This document shows, in pieces, positions 17,703 through 27,334 of a DNA stretch of 64,000 nt. The translations under genes were made by a program, and so were the position numbers. The DNA comes from CAZAQV01 sp964487255 (lineage in GTDB: Bacteria > Myxococcota_A > Polyangia > Polyangiales > CAZAQV01): contig CAZAQV010000008.1 in NCBI GenBank assembly GCA_964487255.1, positions 124,001 through 188,000 on the forward strand, given 5' to 3'. Under the pieces are notes generated by a model that was given only the letters and a program-made list of their open reading frames with translations, did no database searches and was not told the DNA's origin. Each line of letters begins with the position of its first letter. Positions within the stretch are counted from its first letter, which is position 1.

Positions 17703-17879
17703 TCACTCGACAATGTTGCGCACTGGGCCGCGAGGCAAGCCTAAGAACAAACCCGCAAAGGCGTTCGTGGCATTCTGCCTCAGCGCAGGTCGCACACTCG
17801 TTGTTGCAGAACTCCCGATTGTCGATACCCTGACGGCAGTCGGGTGGATGATCCGGCGGGGGAACAACCAAGGACAACT

Positions 17880-18926
17880 ATGCGCCCGTGTGCTCTCATT
17901 GCTTTTACTTCGCTCTTACTCGCGCCGACCGCCTACTCTCAGGAGGGCGACCCGCCTCCTGAGCTGGTTGGCGAGCAAGTACCAGCCGGGGAGCAAGCGC
18001 CAGCCGAGGAGGAGGCGGTTTCCGAATCTCCTGATATTGAAGCCGGAACGACACTGGATGGCACGACGTCTGAGCGCCCCATCGAGGACGCCGAGGAGCC
18101 GCCGGCCGAGAAGCAGGCGCTCGACTTGCGCGCGCCGATTCCGGCTCCACCGGAGATCGATACATGGGAGTACATTGCGTTTCCAACATGGCTGGCGACT
18201 GGACTGGTGCTCAAGTTTGGTGTGGAGCGTGGGGATGCAAATTGGTTGGATGCGCCCACCTTTGATGCTGACATTGGTGACTCTCTTATCTTGGATCCCG
18301 ACTCGACAGCTCATGATGTTTGGGCCCGCATCGGAGACGTTTTCTACATGGGAGGAGTCGCATACAGCGCCGTTGCGCCCTTTTTGACGTTCAATTCCTC
18401 GCGAGGCGATGAGTTTGCATTCAAGTACGGGTTCGTGCACTTCGAGGCGCTCGCGTTTGCCGGGGGAACTGTCTTTTTGACGCAGATGTTGGTCCGTCGA
18501 GTCAGGCCCGTCGGTTCCGGCTGTCGCGATGATGATCCGTCCACCGAATGTACAAATGGTCATAGGGAGAGTTTTCCTGGAGGCCATACAACCATGTCGA
18601 CAACCGTGGCAGCGCTATCGTGTTTACACGACACGCGAGTCGGCATGTACGACGATGCGGTCGCGGAATGGGCAACTTGTGGGGTGGCACTCGTCGGTGC
18701 GGTTGCAAACGTCCTCAGCCGCCTTTTTGTTGGAAAGCACTACTTCACCGACCAAGTTGCCGGTGTCGCGCTGGGCATGTTTTCCGGCGGTTTGCTCCCT
18801 TATTTGCTTCACCCCGACCTGGGGAAGCCCCGCGATGATGTTAGCGGAGAGGCGAGCGTCAGCGCCGTGGTTACCCCGCGCTTCGGTGACACTGAACTCG
18901 GCCTTCAGGTGCTCGGAATGTTTTGA
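17880..18926 (+). CDS. Secreted PAP2-superfamily phosphatase-like protein
   Basis: 348 aa from ATG 17880, with AAGGA upstream and a signal peptide ending AYS-QE. An acidic Pro/Glu-rich linker (about 25-80) precedes the catalytic region. PAP2 motifs are RRVRP (C1-like), ESFPGGHTTMS (C2, with Gly replacing the usual Ser in PSGH) and SRLFVGKHYFTD (C3, SR-x5-H-x3-D). It likely acts on lipid phosphates at the envelope. The altered C2 leaves the catalytic His intact. A second PAP2 gene lies at 20118. Confidence 0.82.
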   Translation: MRPCALIAFTSLLLAPTAYSQEGDPPPELVGEQVPAGEQAPAEEEAVSESPDIEAGTTLDGTTSERPIEDAEEPPAEKQALDLRAPIPAPPEIDTWEYIAFPTWLATGLVLKFGVERGDANWLDAPTFDADIGDSLILDPDSTAHDVWARIGDVFYMGGVAYSAVAPFLTFNSSRGDEFAFKYGFVHFEALAFAGGTVFLTQMLVRRVRPVGSGCRDDDPSTECTNGHRESFPGGHTTMSTTVAALSCLHDTRVGMYDDAVAEWATCGVALVGAVANVLSRLFVGKHYFTDQVAGVALGMFSGGLLPYLLHPDLGKPRDDVSGEASVSAVVTPRFGDTELGLQVLGMF

Positions 18927-18940
18927 ACAGTTGCGCGCGT

Positions 18941-19660
18941 CTAGGACTTGTTCCGATAGTAGCGAGGCGCTCGCGCAGACTCGAGGACACTGTAATAAAG
19001 CTTGAGCAAGTCGTCATCGCACGACTCTTCGATAACCAGACCCTTGAGGTTTTTTTTCTTGAAATAGTCTACTGCTTCGCTGCCACGCATCAGTTCGAAT
19101 GCGCGCATCGCAGCCGTTTCATACTCGTAGTAGTGCTTAGGTTCGAACTGCATGCGCTCGCGCAAGTAGTCCGCAACGTGAAACTCGAGGTACGGTTGCT
19201 TTAGATCGACGAAACCGCCCATTTTGCGGACCAGCCAGGCAAGGGAGCGAAAAGGGTCATCATCGAGTTTGTCGAGCGACTCTGGAAACGAGCTGGGTTC
19301 AACATCTTCTCCACAGTTGCGAGTAAGCGCCCAACCTTTCTTTTTCATCGTCTTCCAGAAGGCCTTGTCGTCCTTCAAATCGGAGTAGTCGGCGACCTGC
19401 TCGAGTTCCAGGTCCCGAGGTTCGTTCGCGGCAAGGATGGCGCAGAGCGTGTGGTGTCCATCGATGATGAAGTAGCGAGGTAGTCTTTTGACGACCTGCA
19501 CGGGTTTGCCCTTCTCGCTTTTCTCTCGGAGGTAGCCGTCGACATCTCGGTCTGCCATCAGCTTGAAGCGGTCTGTCTTGAGCAAGACTTCGAAGCGCCC
19601 AATGCAAGGCTGCGTCGGGGAAAGTTCCAGCGTGTTGACGCGAATAATTTCAGAAGACAC
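18941..19660 (-). CDS. ParB-like nuclease-fold protein
   Basis: 239 aa. The signature PRYFIIDGHHTLCAILAAN fits the ParB/sulfiredoxin-like fold (ParBc_2 type), with positions PVQVVK before it. Unlike partition ParB there is no helix-turn-helix or CTP-binding context, and no parA gene or parS site is visible. The rest is charged and helical, with a Lys-rich stretch KKKNLKG. Function is unknown. Its 3' end is only 14 bp from the convergent PAP2-type gene. Confidence 0.72.
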   Translation of the reverse strand: MSSEIIRVNTLELSPTQPCIGRFEVLLKTDRFKLMADRDVDGYLREKSEKGKPVQVVKRLPRYFIIDGHHTLCAILAANEPRDLELEQVADYSDLKDDKAFWKTMKKKGWALTRNCGEDVEPSSFPESLDKLDDDPFRSLAWLVRKMGGFVDLKQPYLEFHVADYLRERMQFEPKHYYEYETAAMRAFELMRGSEAVDYFKKKNLKGLVIEESCDDDLLKLYYSVLESARAPRYYRNKS

Positions 19661-19695
19661 AGTGACTAGATACGCCGTTGAGGTCTCGCCGCCAA

Positions 19696-20022
19696 CTAAG
19701 GCGCCGAGAGTTGTTGCACCTTGGCGGGCACCGGTGTGACTGGATACTGCACGATGGCCGGAGGCGGGATCAGGTCGTCTTCGCTCAAAAACTCGTATAC
19801 AGCCTTGATCCGACCGACGACGGGCGTCAGGTCGAGCGCAGCGTCGACGCCGCCTCGCAGCAAGCCCTTACGCTGGACCTTGCCAGTGACGTGATAGGCG
19901 GCATAGACGGTCCCGAGAAAGGGTACCGCTCGTATCAAACGCTTGCGGGCCGCTCGCGTCAGAAACTTCTTGCCGAACGACTTTAGTCGTGAGCTCTCTC
20001 TGGACTTGGCGTTTCGATTCAT
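19696..20022 (-). CDS. Small basic protein with hydrophobic middle
   Basis: 108 aa from ATG 20022 (MNRNAKSRESSR). The same frame is open to 20526 but that part is antisense-frame shadow of the PAP2 gene. The N-terminus is Arg/Lys-rich. The middle (LIRAVPFLGTVYAAYHVTGK, then GLLRGGVDAALDLTPVVGR) is Gly-rich and hydrophobic, resembling small membrane-associated proteins. It lies about 95 bp downstream of the PAP2 gene on the same strand. No family recognised. Confidence 0.55.
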   Translation of the reverse strand: MNRNAKSRESSRLKSFGKKFLTRAARKRLIRAVPFLGTVYAAYHVTGKVQRKGLLRGGVDAALDLTPVVGRIKAVYEFLSEDDLIPPPAIVQYPVTPVPAKVQQLSAP

Positions 20023-20117
20023 CGCGATCGAATGGAGCAAGCGACATGCCACGTCGAAATTTCGTGATTCCGCGTCTCGCGCCGTGTCAATTCGCCCCGA
20101 GTGTGTGTTGACTGTCC

Positions 20118-20879
20118 CTACAGATCCTCTTCGTGGCTGCCCGGCTCTTCGATGACGTGTTCTCGTTGCAGGTATCGCGCCATGCCCCAGCAGCTGAGAG
20201 CCCAACCGATCCCCAAGGTCCATCCCGCGAGGACGTCGGTCGGGTAGTGCACACCGAGGAGCATGCGCGTGAAACCGACCGTTCCTGAGATGAACAAACC
20301 GACCAGAACCACATAGAGTCGCTCTCTCCGCCCCTCGAGGGTTGAGGCTGCGACGACGGCGAGTGTCATGTAAACGACGGCCGACATCATGGAATGTCCG
20401 CTGGGGAAGCTCGCACTTGAGACTTCGGCGAGGTGCGGAACGATCGAGGGACGCGAGCGCATGAAAAGCCCCTTCAGTCCCTGGCCGAGGGCACCCCCAG
20501 CGAGCGTCGCTGCAACCAACACCCATGCTGTCCGATAGCTACGACGCATCAAAAGAAACCCGACTCCTGCGGTTGTTGCGAGGGTCAGAACCGCGACGCT
20601 TCCGAGCGCCGTGATGTCGACCGCGGCACCTTTGAGCCAGCTCGGTCCGATCGTGCGGCTCACGTCGCCAGGGCGACGCAGGGCGACGAGGAGATCCCGA
20701 TCGAACGCCTGGACGCGTTGCGCATCAATGAGAACGGACAGGCCGAGAAACACGAAGAAGCACACCGCCACAGCGAGCAACGTCCAAAGTAGACGCTGCC
20801 CTGCTTCTGTGCGTCGCCAGCTTCGTTTGATGCGCTCTCCGACCTCCTCGCTCTTGTCCTTCCTTTTATGCGATGTCAC
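20118..20879 (-). CDS. PAP2-family membrane phosphatase
   Basis: 253 aa with six predicted membrane helices. All three PAP2 motifs are intact: KGLFMRSRP (KX6RP), FPSGH, and TRMLLGVHYPTDVLAGW (R-x5-H-x3-D). Such enzymes dephosphorylate undecaprenyl pyrophosphate, phosphatidylglycerophosphate or related lipids on the periplasmic side of the inner membrane. The N-terminal 30 residues are basic and cytosolic. It probably forms an operon with the small downstream gene at 19696. Confidence 0.9.
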   Translation of the reverse strand: MTSHKRKDKSEEVGERIKRSWRRTEAGQRLLWTLLAVAVCFFVFLGLSVLIDAQRVQAFDRDLLVALRRPGDVSRTIGPSWLKGAAVDITALGSVAVLTLATTAGVGFLLMRRSYRTAWVLVAATLAGGALGQGLKGLFMRSRPSIVPHLAEVSSASFPSGHSMMSAVVYMTLAVVAASTLEGRRERLYVVLVGLFISGTVGFTRMLLGVHYPTDVLAGWTLGIGWALSCWGMARYLQREHVIEEPGSHEEDL

Positions 20880-21120
20880 GCGTCACTTCTGCTCGTCTGC
20901 TGGCAGCGATTCTAATCGATCGATGCGACAAAGCTATGCATGCAGCAAGACTTGTGCCGCTGGTGTGGGCCGCTCAACCACAAAAGCTCCGTCGAAGCCC
21001 GGTGTTGTCTCGATGTGTACTGAGCGCAGGCGAGGCGTCTTGCAACAATGAGGCGTCTTGCCTCAGCTGCGGGGAGCACGTCGTGATGGTATTCTAAGAC
21101 AATGGTTTGGGTAGGTCATC
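20880..21120. other. Divergent intergenic region
   Basis: 241 bp between the PAP2 gene and the GGDEF-EAL gene. It contains a 12-bp direct repeat, gaggcgtcttgc, at about 21029 and 21050, and no convincing ORF. Promoters for both flanking genes must lie here, but I cannot place them. Confidence 0.4.
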
Positions 21121-23142
21121 ATGCGTAAGCGGAAGGTTTCGACGGTCTTCGATCGACAAGTTCGTCTGCTGTTGATCGAAGACTCTGAGGACCAAGCAGA
21201 ACTTGTCGCAACGCTGCTGCAAAGAGGGCGAGGAGCTTACGCGATCAGCACGGCCAAGACTCTTGCGCAAGCGCGCGCTACGCTGAAGACGCACGAATTT
21301 GACATTATCTTGAGCGACCTTGGATTGCCCGATTCAGACGGCATGAGCACAGTACGCGAACTGCTTGCACTTACAGAAGCTTCCGTACCAGTCGTCGTGC
21401 TCAGCGCTCACGAAGGCGACGTGATGACGTTCCGAGCTCTCGAACTTGGGGCGCAAGACTACATCGCCAAGTCCACGCTCAATACCAACATTCTCGAACG
21501 CTCCCTTCGCTACGCCCTAGAGCGCTTCAATACACTCCACAACTTTCACCGCATCCTTCACAACTCTCCAGATGGCATTCTCGTGATCGGTCGTGATGGT
21601 CGAGTTCTGCTGGGCAACGCAGCCGCGGCGGGTCTGCTGGCGTGGGAAGGAAATATTCAAGGGAAGGTGTTCCCGATTCCGCTCGAAGAGACCGTGCAGC
21701 GGCAAGTGCACCTTCCTTCGGGGATCTGGGTAGAGATGCGTGTTGCGGAAACAAGGTGGCGCGGTCGCCGTGCTTCGTTGGTGGCTTTGCGTGATGTAAC
21801 TGAGAGACGCCAGCGCGCGGAGCGGCTGCGACACTTGGCCCACTTTGATCAGCTCACCGGTTTGGCGAACCGCACGCTCTTTCGCGACCGACTCGACTCC
21901 GCGGTGGAACGCGCGTCGCGCGAACAAGGGAGGTTCGCACTGTTCGCCTTCGACCTTGATCGTTTCAAGAACGTCAACGACTCATTCGGCCATGACATGG
22001 GCGACCTGCTGCTGGTTCAGGTTGCGTCTCGGCTGCGTTCGGTAACGCGCGCAGCGGACACGCTCGCGCGTCTTGGTGGAGACGAGTTTGCACTGATTGC
22101 AGAGCAGATTGAGGACCGTGCAGCAGCCGGCGCCGTCGCTGAAAAGATCATCGACCTCTTCGCCAAGCCGTTCTTGCTCGACAGTCAGCATGTCGAAATG
22201 ACCACCAGCATCGGGATCGCAATGTTTCCGGATGATGCGGACGAACAGGAGAAGTTGACCATTGGTGCCGACTCCGCCATGTACGACGCCAAGGCGAAAG
22301 GCCGGAACACGTTTCAGTATTTCTCACAGGGTACCGATGAGATCGCCGTGGACCGACTCCGCCTTGAAACCCGCGTCCGTGAGGCACACAAGCGAGGAGA
22401 ATACGAGTTGCATTATCAACCGATCGTCGGACCCTCCGGGACCTATGCGGTGGAGGCGTTGTTAAGGTGGCGACACCCCGAGCGAGGCATCGTGCTGCCC
22501 GAGTCCTTTTTGGGAGTGCTCGAACAGGGCGGATATGTTTGCGAGGTTGGTCGCTGGGCGATGCAAGAGGCGCTCTCTCAACTCAAAGTTTGGCGCGTGC
22601 GACACGACCCGAACCTGCGCGTTGTTCTGAACGTATCGCTGCGACAGTTACAAGAAGAATCGTTCATGCAGGACGTCGCCAACGCGCTTGCAGCGGCGGA
22701 GCTTTCCGGAGACGCGCTGGAAATCGACCTGCAAGAAGGCATTCTCCTTAACGCTGGCGGCCCGCTCATCGAAGCGGTCAAATCGATCCGCGAGCTGGGC
22801 GTACGTGTGGCTATCGACGACTTCGGAACTGGGTATTCCTCGCTTACGCGTCTCGCAAGCCATTCATTCGTTGACGCAATTAAGATCGATGGATCGTTCG
22901 TAAACCAGGTTGGTGTCGACCCCGTTCACAGCTCGGTGGTGCGCGGCGTGATCGCGCTCGGCAATGCGCTTGAGCTCGATGTTGTGGCGGAGGGCGTCGA
23001 GTCCGCGGAGCAACACGCCTTCCTCCTTGCACATGGTTGCTCCATCTTTCAGGGGTTCTATTTTTCTCAACCCTTATCCGCGGATCGTTTCCGCTGGTCC
23101 GCGTATCCCCAGCCCACACCGAGCCCGCAGCTCCTTGCCTAG
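21121..23142 (+). CDS. Receiver-PAS-GGDEF-EAL cyclic-di-GMP protein
   Basis: 673 aa. The receiver domain (about 14-130) has phospho-acceptor Asp66 in LSDLGLPDSDG. PAS spans about 140-228. The GGDEF domain has an intact GGDEF at 319-323, implying diguanylate cyclase activity. The EAL domain has EALLRW (445-450), NVSLRQL and DDFGTG (566-571) with downstream Lys, Glu and Gln motifs. One deviation: the usual ExTE motif reads EIDL. Phosphorylation of Asp66 would couple a histidine kinase to c-di-GMP turnover. It is cytoplasmic and monocistronic-looking. Confidence 0.93.
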   Translation: MRKRKVSTVFDRQVRLLLIEDSEDQAELVATLLQRGRGAYAISTAKTLAQARATLKTHEFDIILSDLGLPDSDGMSTVRELLALTEASVPVVVLSAHEGDVMTFRALELGAQDYIAKSTLNTNILERSLRYALERFNTLHNFHRILHNSPDGILVIGRDGRVLLGNAAAAGLLAWEGNIQGKVFPIPLEETVQRQVHLPSGIWVEMRVAETRWRGRRASLVALRDVTERRQRAERLRHLAHFDQLTGLANRTLFRDRLDSAVERASREQGRFALFAFDLDRFKNVNDSFGHDMGDLLLVQVASRLRSVTRAADTLARLGGDEFALIAEQIEDRAAAGAVAEKIIDLFAKPFLLDSQHVEMTTSIGIAMFPDDADEQEKLTIGADSAMYDAKAKGRNTFQYFSQGTDEIAVDRLRLETRVREAHKRGEYELHYQPIVGPSGTYAVEALLRWRHPERGIVLPESFLGVLEQGGYVCEVGRWAMQEALSQLKVWRVRHDPNLRVVLNVSLRQLQEESFMQDVANALAAAELSGDALEIDLQEGILLNAGGPLIEAVKSIRELGVRVAIDDFGTGYSSLTRLASHSFVDAIKIDGSFVNQVGVDPVHSSVVRGVIALGNALELDVVAEGVESAEQHAFLLAHGCSIFQGFYFSQPLSADRFRWSAYPQPTPSPQLLA

Positions 23143-23206
23143 CTCTCACCATTCGGTAACGTCTGCGAAAATTGACTGTGACCGAGTTTGAGGGTTAGCT
23201 CAACGC

Positions 23207-23569
23207 ATGCGTTCTTCACATCGAGCTCTCTTTCTTGTGGTCGCGATGGGTTGCGGGGCGAACTGTCCTGAGACGTCGAACTCCATTTTTCCTCCTCCCG
23301 CCGAAGATCAACAAGCCGTCGGTAAATCGGGTGAGCAGACCGCAAACGACGAGTTAGTCACGGTACCCGATGCTGAGGGGCCGGCCTGCGATATCCCACT
23401 CGGAGCCAGCATGACAGAGATCAAGCAGCGCTACGGTGAGCCGGACGCCACCTCAGAGCCGCAAGAGGTCGCGACCGAGTACCACTACTACGGCAAGCTA
23501 CTCATCATCTATCGGATGCACCGGGTGGAGGACGTGATCCTGCAGCAGGGCGGGCACTGTCCCGAGTAG
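23207..23569 (+). CDS. Small lipoprotein, SmpA/OmlA-like
   Basis: 120 aa with lipobox VAMGC. The mature domain has the pattern IPLGASMTEIKQRYGEPDAT followed by a Tyr-rich strand (YHYYGKLLIIYRM), typical of BamE/SmpA-like folds where a helix carrying the GxP motif packs on a sheet. The family link is by pattern only. Role in outer-membrane assembly is not implied by the neighbours. Confidence 0.6.
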   Translation: MRSSHRALFLVVAMGCGANCPETSNSIFPPPAEDQQAVGKSGEQTANDELVTVPDAEGPACDIPLGASMTEIKQRYGEPDATSEPQEVATEYHYYGKLLIIYRMHRVEDVILQQGGHCPE

Positions 23570-23690
23570 GGCCTGGACGACGAAGCCCCATTTGAGGCGC
23601 CTTTTGTGTGCAGAACCTCAGCTGAGAAGGGGGATCATCATAAAAGCATTGGGTTAATTTCGGGCATGTGTTCTGCAATCTTCCAGCGTG

Positions 23691-24140
23691 ATGGCAAACT
23701 TTGAAGCGATTCTGATGGCCCTTACGGCATTGGCAGTCGGTGTCACGGGCCTGGGTCGCGGCCCGGATACCGTGCGCAGAGCTCCACACGAGCTCGAATC
23801 CAAACTCGTGGTCGCGCACGTCGAGCATAACCGGGACGCTGCAACCGGGCGTGTGGTTCGTAGCCTAACATTGGGTTTCGATCTTCGTGAATCCCGCGGA
23901 ACGAACGGTGCTCCGATCATGATTCAAGAAGACCTGTTCAATCACGATGGTGAACTTAGCGAGCGACTAAGTTATCGCGGTCGTACTTGGACCTGGGATG
24001 CCGCGAGGCAGGCGAAGGTGGAGCGCCGCCTTTACGAGGTTATCGCCCTCGCCGACACTCAGACGCCGGAACGTTTTCGGGAGGTTTACTTGTTCAACGC
24101 GCGAGGTGAGCACTTCGCAACCGAGCGTGAGGTGCACTAG
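23691..24140 (+). CDS. Hypothetical protein
   Basis: 149 aa from ATG 23691; a GTG at 23688 adds one residue. The N-terminal stretch ANFEAILMALTALAVGVTG is hydrophobic enough to be a signal anchor. The remainder is a charged domain with Trp-containing strands (RGRTWTWDA) and a conserved-looking end (VYLFNARGEHFATE). No family recognised. Convergent with the NnrU-family gene, 12 bp apart. Confidence 0.5.
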   Translation: MANFEAILMALTALAVGVTGLGRGPDTVRRAPHELESKLVVAHVEHNRDAATGRVVRSLTLGFDLRESRGTNGAPIMIQEDLFNHDGELSERLSYRGRTWTWDAARQAKVERRLYEVIALADTQTPERFREVYLFNARGEHFATEREVH

Positions 24141-24152
24141 CTCCAGGCTGCT

Positions 24153-24731
24153 TCAGAAGCCAACTCGCGGAATTGGCGCGACGCCGAACAGCCATCGATG
24201 GAGAAAAAGCAGTGTGGCCGCGTAAAGCGCAAGACCCGCGATCCAAACGATCGCGTCGTTTCGCAAGGGGCCCGAAGCTGCAGTTCGAGCGTTTCGTCGC
24301 TTGAGCGAGATACGGTCCAGAACAGCCCACACGAGAAAGCTCCCGAACAACAAGATGTCCGCCAAGTAGCCGTTAGCAAGAAGGTGCGCGGTCGCCCAGG
24401 TTTTGACAGCGACGAGCATGGGGTGTTTGAGCTTGGCTGCTGTCTTGCTCGGCACGTAGGCAGCGATGAGCAGCGGGAAAACCGGGACCATGAGCAACAG
24501 TGCCAAGTGTCGTAGACCCGTTGGCGGTGAGTATACGAAAACACCCTCGCTTCTCGCCGCGCCGTAGCCATGGACGACAAGACCAAGTCCGACGACGGCG
24601 ATCACGGCGTAGACCGCTTTGAACGGACCGGCGCCAAAGCGCTCAACCCATTGGTTTCGCACACCCCGCGCGAAAATCGACAGTGAGTGAAGGCCCAGAA
24701 AAATGACCAGTCCGGTCAGCAAAAGTGCCAT
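24153..24731 (-). CDS. NnrU-family membrane protein
   Basis: 192 aa with five to six membrane helices. The pattern HSLSIFARGVRNQWVERFG at the first helix and HPMLVAVKTWATAHLLANG in the middle is typical of NnrU, whose plant relative Z-ISO is a haem-dependent zeta-carotene isomerase. The His residues of these motifs are candidate haem ligands. In denitrifiers NnrU supports nitric-oxide and nitrite reductase expression; no nir, nor or carotenoid gene is in this window. Confidence 0.85.
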   Translation of the reverse strand: MALLLTGLVIFLGLHSLSIFARGVRNQWVERFGAGPFKAVYAVIAVVGLGLVVHGYGAARSEGVFVYSPPTGLRHLALLLMVPVFPLLIAAYVPSKTAAKLKHPMLVAVKTWATAHLLANGYLADILLFGSFLVWAVLDRISLKRRNARTAASGPLRNDAIVWIAGLALYAATLLFLHRWLFGVAPIPRVGF

Positions 24732-24868
24732 GTTCCTGCAATGTCACGCTGAGTCCCACCTGGTCAACATTCCCGGGCTTAGCCGCGCAATTCACTGGCC
24801 ATGTCGAACCAAGGGCTCCACGATCCGTTGGCTGCGGTAAGCGGGCACCGCGTGTTATTCTTAAGATC

Positions 24869-25621
24869 GTGAGGATTGGGAAGTGTTTGGCAGAGGCTTC
24901 GGCGCTGGTGTTGGTCCTGTTCGAGGGGTGCGCCTCAGCTGCGGAGTCCTCAGATGCTAGTCGTATCGTCTACCCACAAGGGGATGCGATGTTGGAGTCG
25001 AGTGTTGACGACGCAAGCTCCGCAGCTGATGGATCGGGTATTGAAGATGCGATGCCGGATGCCGAGCCTTCCTCGCCGAGCTGCAACGACGGCATGCGCA
25101 ACCAGGATGAGACCGGCGTTGATTGCGGTGGGGTGAGCTGCCGGCCGTGCGCCCACTGCGACACGTGCGACAATGAACGAGGTTGTCCTGACGCGCTAGA
25201 GTGTATCTCTGGTCGCTGTCACTATCGCGAGCAGGTCATTGTGGACTGGTTGAAGAACTGCGTCGTTAGAGACTCGGGTGACCTTAGTAACGCCGTCATC
25301 GTTTCAGGTATGCCGACCGGCTTGCTTGAGCTGACCGCAATTTCGGGAGGTGGTACGGCATGGAATGTCGGGGTTCACGACCCGCCCACCCGTGGCTATG
25401 CCTATCGGGTCACTTGCGATCCGTTGGACGCTACGGCCTTGGCCTCCCCGGAAGGTGTTTACTATGCCACGCCCGACGAGGCTTTTGCGGCGCTCGAAGT
25501 CTCCAGCATCGAAGTCGATCACAAGGGTGGTGACATTTTGTGTTACCAACCCGACTCGGGGTGTACGGACAACTCCGGAAGCGTGGTCTTCTCGATTCAA
25601 TCGGTCTGTTCGGACAACTGA
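24869..25621 (+). CDS. Cys-rich secreted lipoprotein
   Basis: 250 aa from GTG 24869, which places the lipobox LFEGC correctly after a hydrophobic run; a longer frame begins at 24725 but lacks such a signal. A Ser/Asp/Ala linker is followed by a Cys module (CNDGMRNQDETGVDCGG, then CRPCAHCDTC) widely seen in Myxococcota proteins. The last 130 residues form a beta-rich domain with four Cys. Function unknown; probably surface exposed. Confidence 0.68.
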   Translation: MRIGKCLAEASALVLVLFEGCASAAESSDASRIVYPQGDAMLESSVDDASSAADGSGIEDAMPDAEPSSPSCNDGMRNQDETGVDCGGVSCRPCAHCDTCDNERGCPDALECISGRCHYREQVIVDWLKNCVVRDSGDLSNAVIVSGMPTGLLELTAISGGGTAWNVGVHDPPTRGYAYRVTCDPLDATALASPEGVYYATPDEAFAALEVSSIEVDHKGGDILCYQPDSGCTDNSGSVVFSIQSVCSDN

Positions 25622-25726
25622 ACGCAAAGGTTTAAGGCGCAGAAACGTCGAGCCAGCCAGGGTGTCTGCTCGTGTCGTTTGTCTCTTACAGTTTGGCCGA
25701 GTACTCTGTGGAGCCCGGAGGGCGAC

Positions 25727-27334
25727 ATGAGCTCAAACCAACCAGCGACTGTTTCAAGTGCTCCTATCATCATCAGCGTTGCCGGCGCTATCCTTGGCTT
25801 TAGCTTTGCGGCGGTGTCGACGAGTGACTTTGTAAAACACCTTGATCGGGACGTGCACGGGTTACAATGCTCGTTCCTACCCGGGCTTGGCACGGCGGAC
25901 GTCAGCGGAGAGTCAGGGTGTTACGCGACCTTGATGTCACCGTACTCCTCGATCATGCGCGAGTCGTTGTGGGGAGGTGTTCCCATTTCTCTCCCAGCTA
26001 TGGCGGTGTTTGCTTTTTTGGCAGCGTGGGGTCTGGCGCTCTTGATTCTGCGCCGCCAGAACGACCGAGCAGCGACGGGGTTCACGGTGCTTGCTTGGGT
26101 GCTTCCAGTGTCAGCCTCCGCCGCGATGGCGTACATCTCTTTTTCAACACTCGATGCCGTTTGCAAGCTTTGCATCGGTATCTACGTCAGCAGCTTTGTG
26201 GGTTTCATGGCCGCGCTTTGGGCATGGCGTGCGGCCGCGACGGCGAGCGACGGCGTTGAGTCTGAGGATACCTGGGGCCTCGGCCAGCTCGTAGGTGCGT
26301 TTGCAGCTGGTGTTCTCTTTGTGCTCGTTCCAGTGGGCGCATACGCCGCCTCGACACCCGATTTTGGCGAGCAAATCGAATCGTGTGGAACGCTGCTCGA
26401 CCCAAGCGATCCGCACGAAGTGCTGCTACCGATCGGCCCGCAGACACACGAAATCCCAGCCATTGAGGTGCTCGACCCGCTGTGTCCTTTGTGTCGTGGG
26501 TTCGAACGACGCTTCTTGGCCTCTTCCGCCCCGAGTCAGGTGAGCAGACGCGTGCTTCTCTTTCCGCTGGACAGCGAGTGCAACTGGATGCTGGACGAAC
26601 CACTGCACCCCGGTGCTTGCAGCGTGAGCGAAGCGGTGTTGTGTGCGGAGGACGAGGCGAAGGCGGTCATCGAGTGGGCGTTCGACAACCAGAAGCGCAT
26701 CATGGAAGCAACGAAGAAGGACCCCGGTGCGGCGGCCAAGATGGCGAGCGAGCGCTTTCCAAGCTTGGCCGAGTGCATCGGAAGCGCCAAGGTTAAGGCC
26801 AAGCTCAACGGCTCGCTGCGCTGGGGTGTGAAGAACCAGCTGCCGATTCTCACCCCGCAAATGTATGTTGGGCAGCGCAAACTTTGCGATGCCGACACCG
26901 ACTTGGGCATGGAGTACTCGATCAACCAGCTTTTCGCGATGCATCGCGCCAACCCGAACCCTGTCCCAAATCCGGAGCAAGAATCGGAGCAGGTCATCGC
27001 GACAGCGGCGGCCGCAACGGCAAAGGATGGCGCAAAAACTGCGGCCAAACCGGAAAAGAAGAGCATCAACCTCGGTCCGCCGCCCGGTTCAGAGCGTGAC
27101 GAAGACGAGCTATCTGATGCGCGCGACGCAGGCCCTCCTTTGGTGACGGATGCGAGTGCGGCCTCAGCCGACCTTGCTGCGGTGGTCGCCAAAGACTCGG
27201 GGTCCAATAGCCTCGATGACTTGGCCAGGGCGGCCGAAGAGGTCGAAACCACCGAGAGCCCGCAAAGCGGCTCTGGCGCTGCGGTGGAGGAGCCCACCTC
27301 AGGTGAGCAAAACGTAGAGGAGCAAAGCCCATGA
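25727..27334 (+). CDS. VKOR-thioredoxin-like fusion, disulfide-bond formation
   Basis: 535 aa from ATG 25727, with a strong ggagg 6-10 bp upstream. Residues about 12-170 are a VKOR membrane domain: loop cysteines Cys48 and Cys65 and the redox pair Cys146-Cys149 (CKLC). After another helix, a DsbA-like periplasmic domain carries Cys253-Cys256 (LDPLCPLC). The last 130 residues are Ala/Glu/Asp-rich and probably disordered. VKOR-thioredoxin fusions oxidise secreted proteins and pass electrons to quinone. It is the first gene of a coupled operon: its stop overlaps the next start by 4 bp (ATGA). Confidence 0.88.
   Translation: MSSNQPATVSSAPIIISVAGAILGFSFAAVSTSDFVKHLDRDVHGLQCSFLPGLGTADVSGESGCYATLMSPYSSIMRESLWGGVPISLPAMAVFAFLAAWGLALLILRRQNDRAATGFTVLAWVLPVSASAAMAYISFSTLDAVCKLCIGIYVSSFVGFMAALWAWRAAATASDGVESEDTWGLGQLVGAFAAGVLFVLVPVGAYAASTPDFGEQIESCGTLLDPSDPHEVLLPIGPQTHEIPAIEVLDPLCPLCRGFERRFLASSAPSQVSRRVLLFPLDSECNWMLDEPLHPGACSVSEAVLCAEDEAKAVIEWAFDNQKRIMEATKKDPGAAAKMASERFPSLAECIGSAKVKAKLNGSLRWGVKNQLPILTPQMYVGQRKLCDADTDLGMEYSINQLFAMHRANPNPVPNPEQESEQVIATAAAATAKDGAKTAAKPEKKSINLGPPPGSERDEDELSDARDAGPPLVTDASAASADLAAVVAKDSGSNSLDDLARAAEEVETTESPQSGSGAAVEEPTSGEQNVEEQSP

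Noticed and set aside
20023..20526. N-terminal extension of the small gene at 19696
   Set aside because: The extension is an out-of-frame shadow of the PAP2 gene (Arg-rich, no domain), so I start the gene at 20022.
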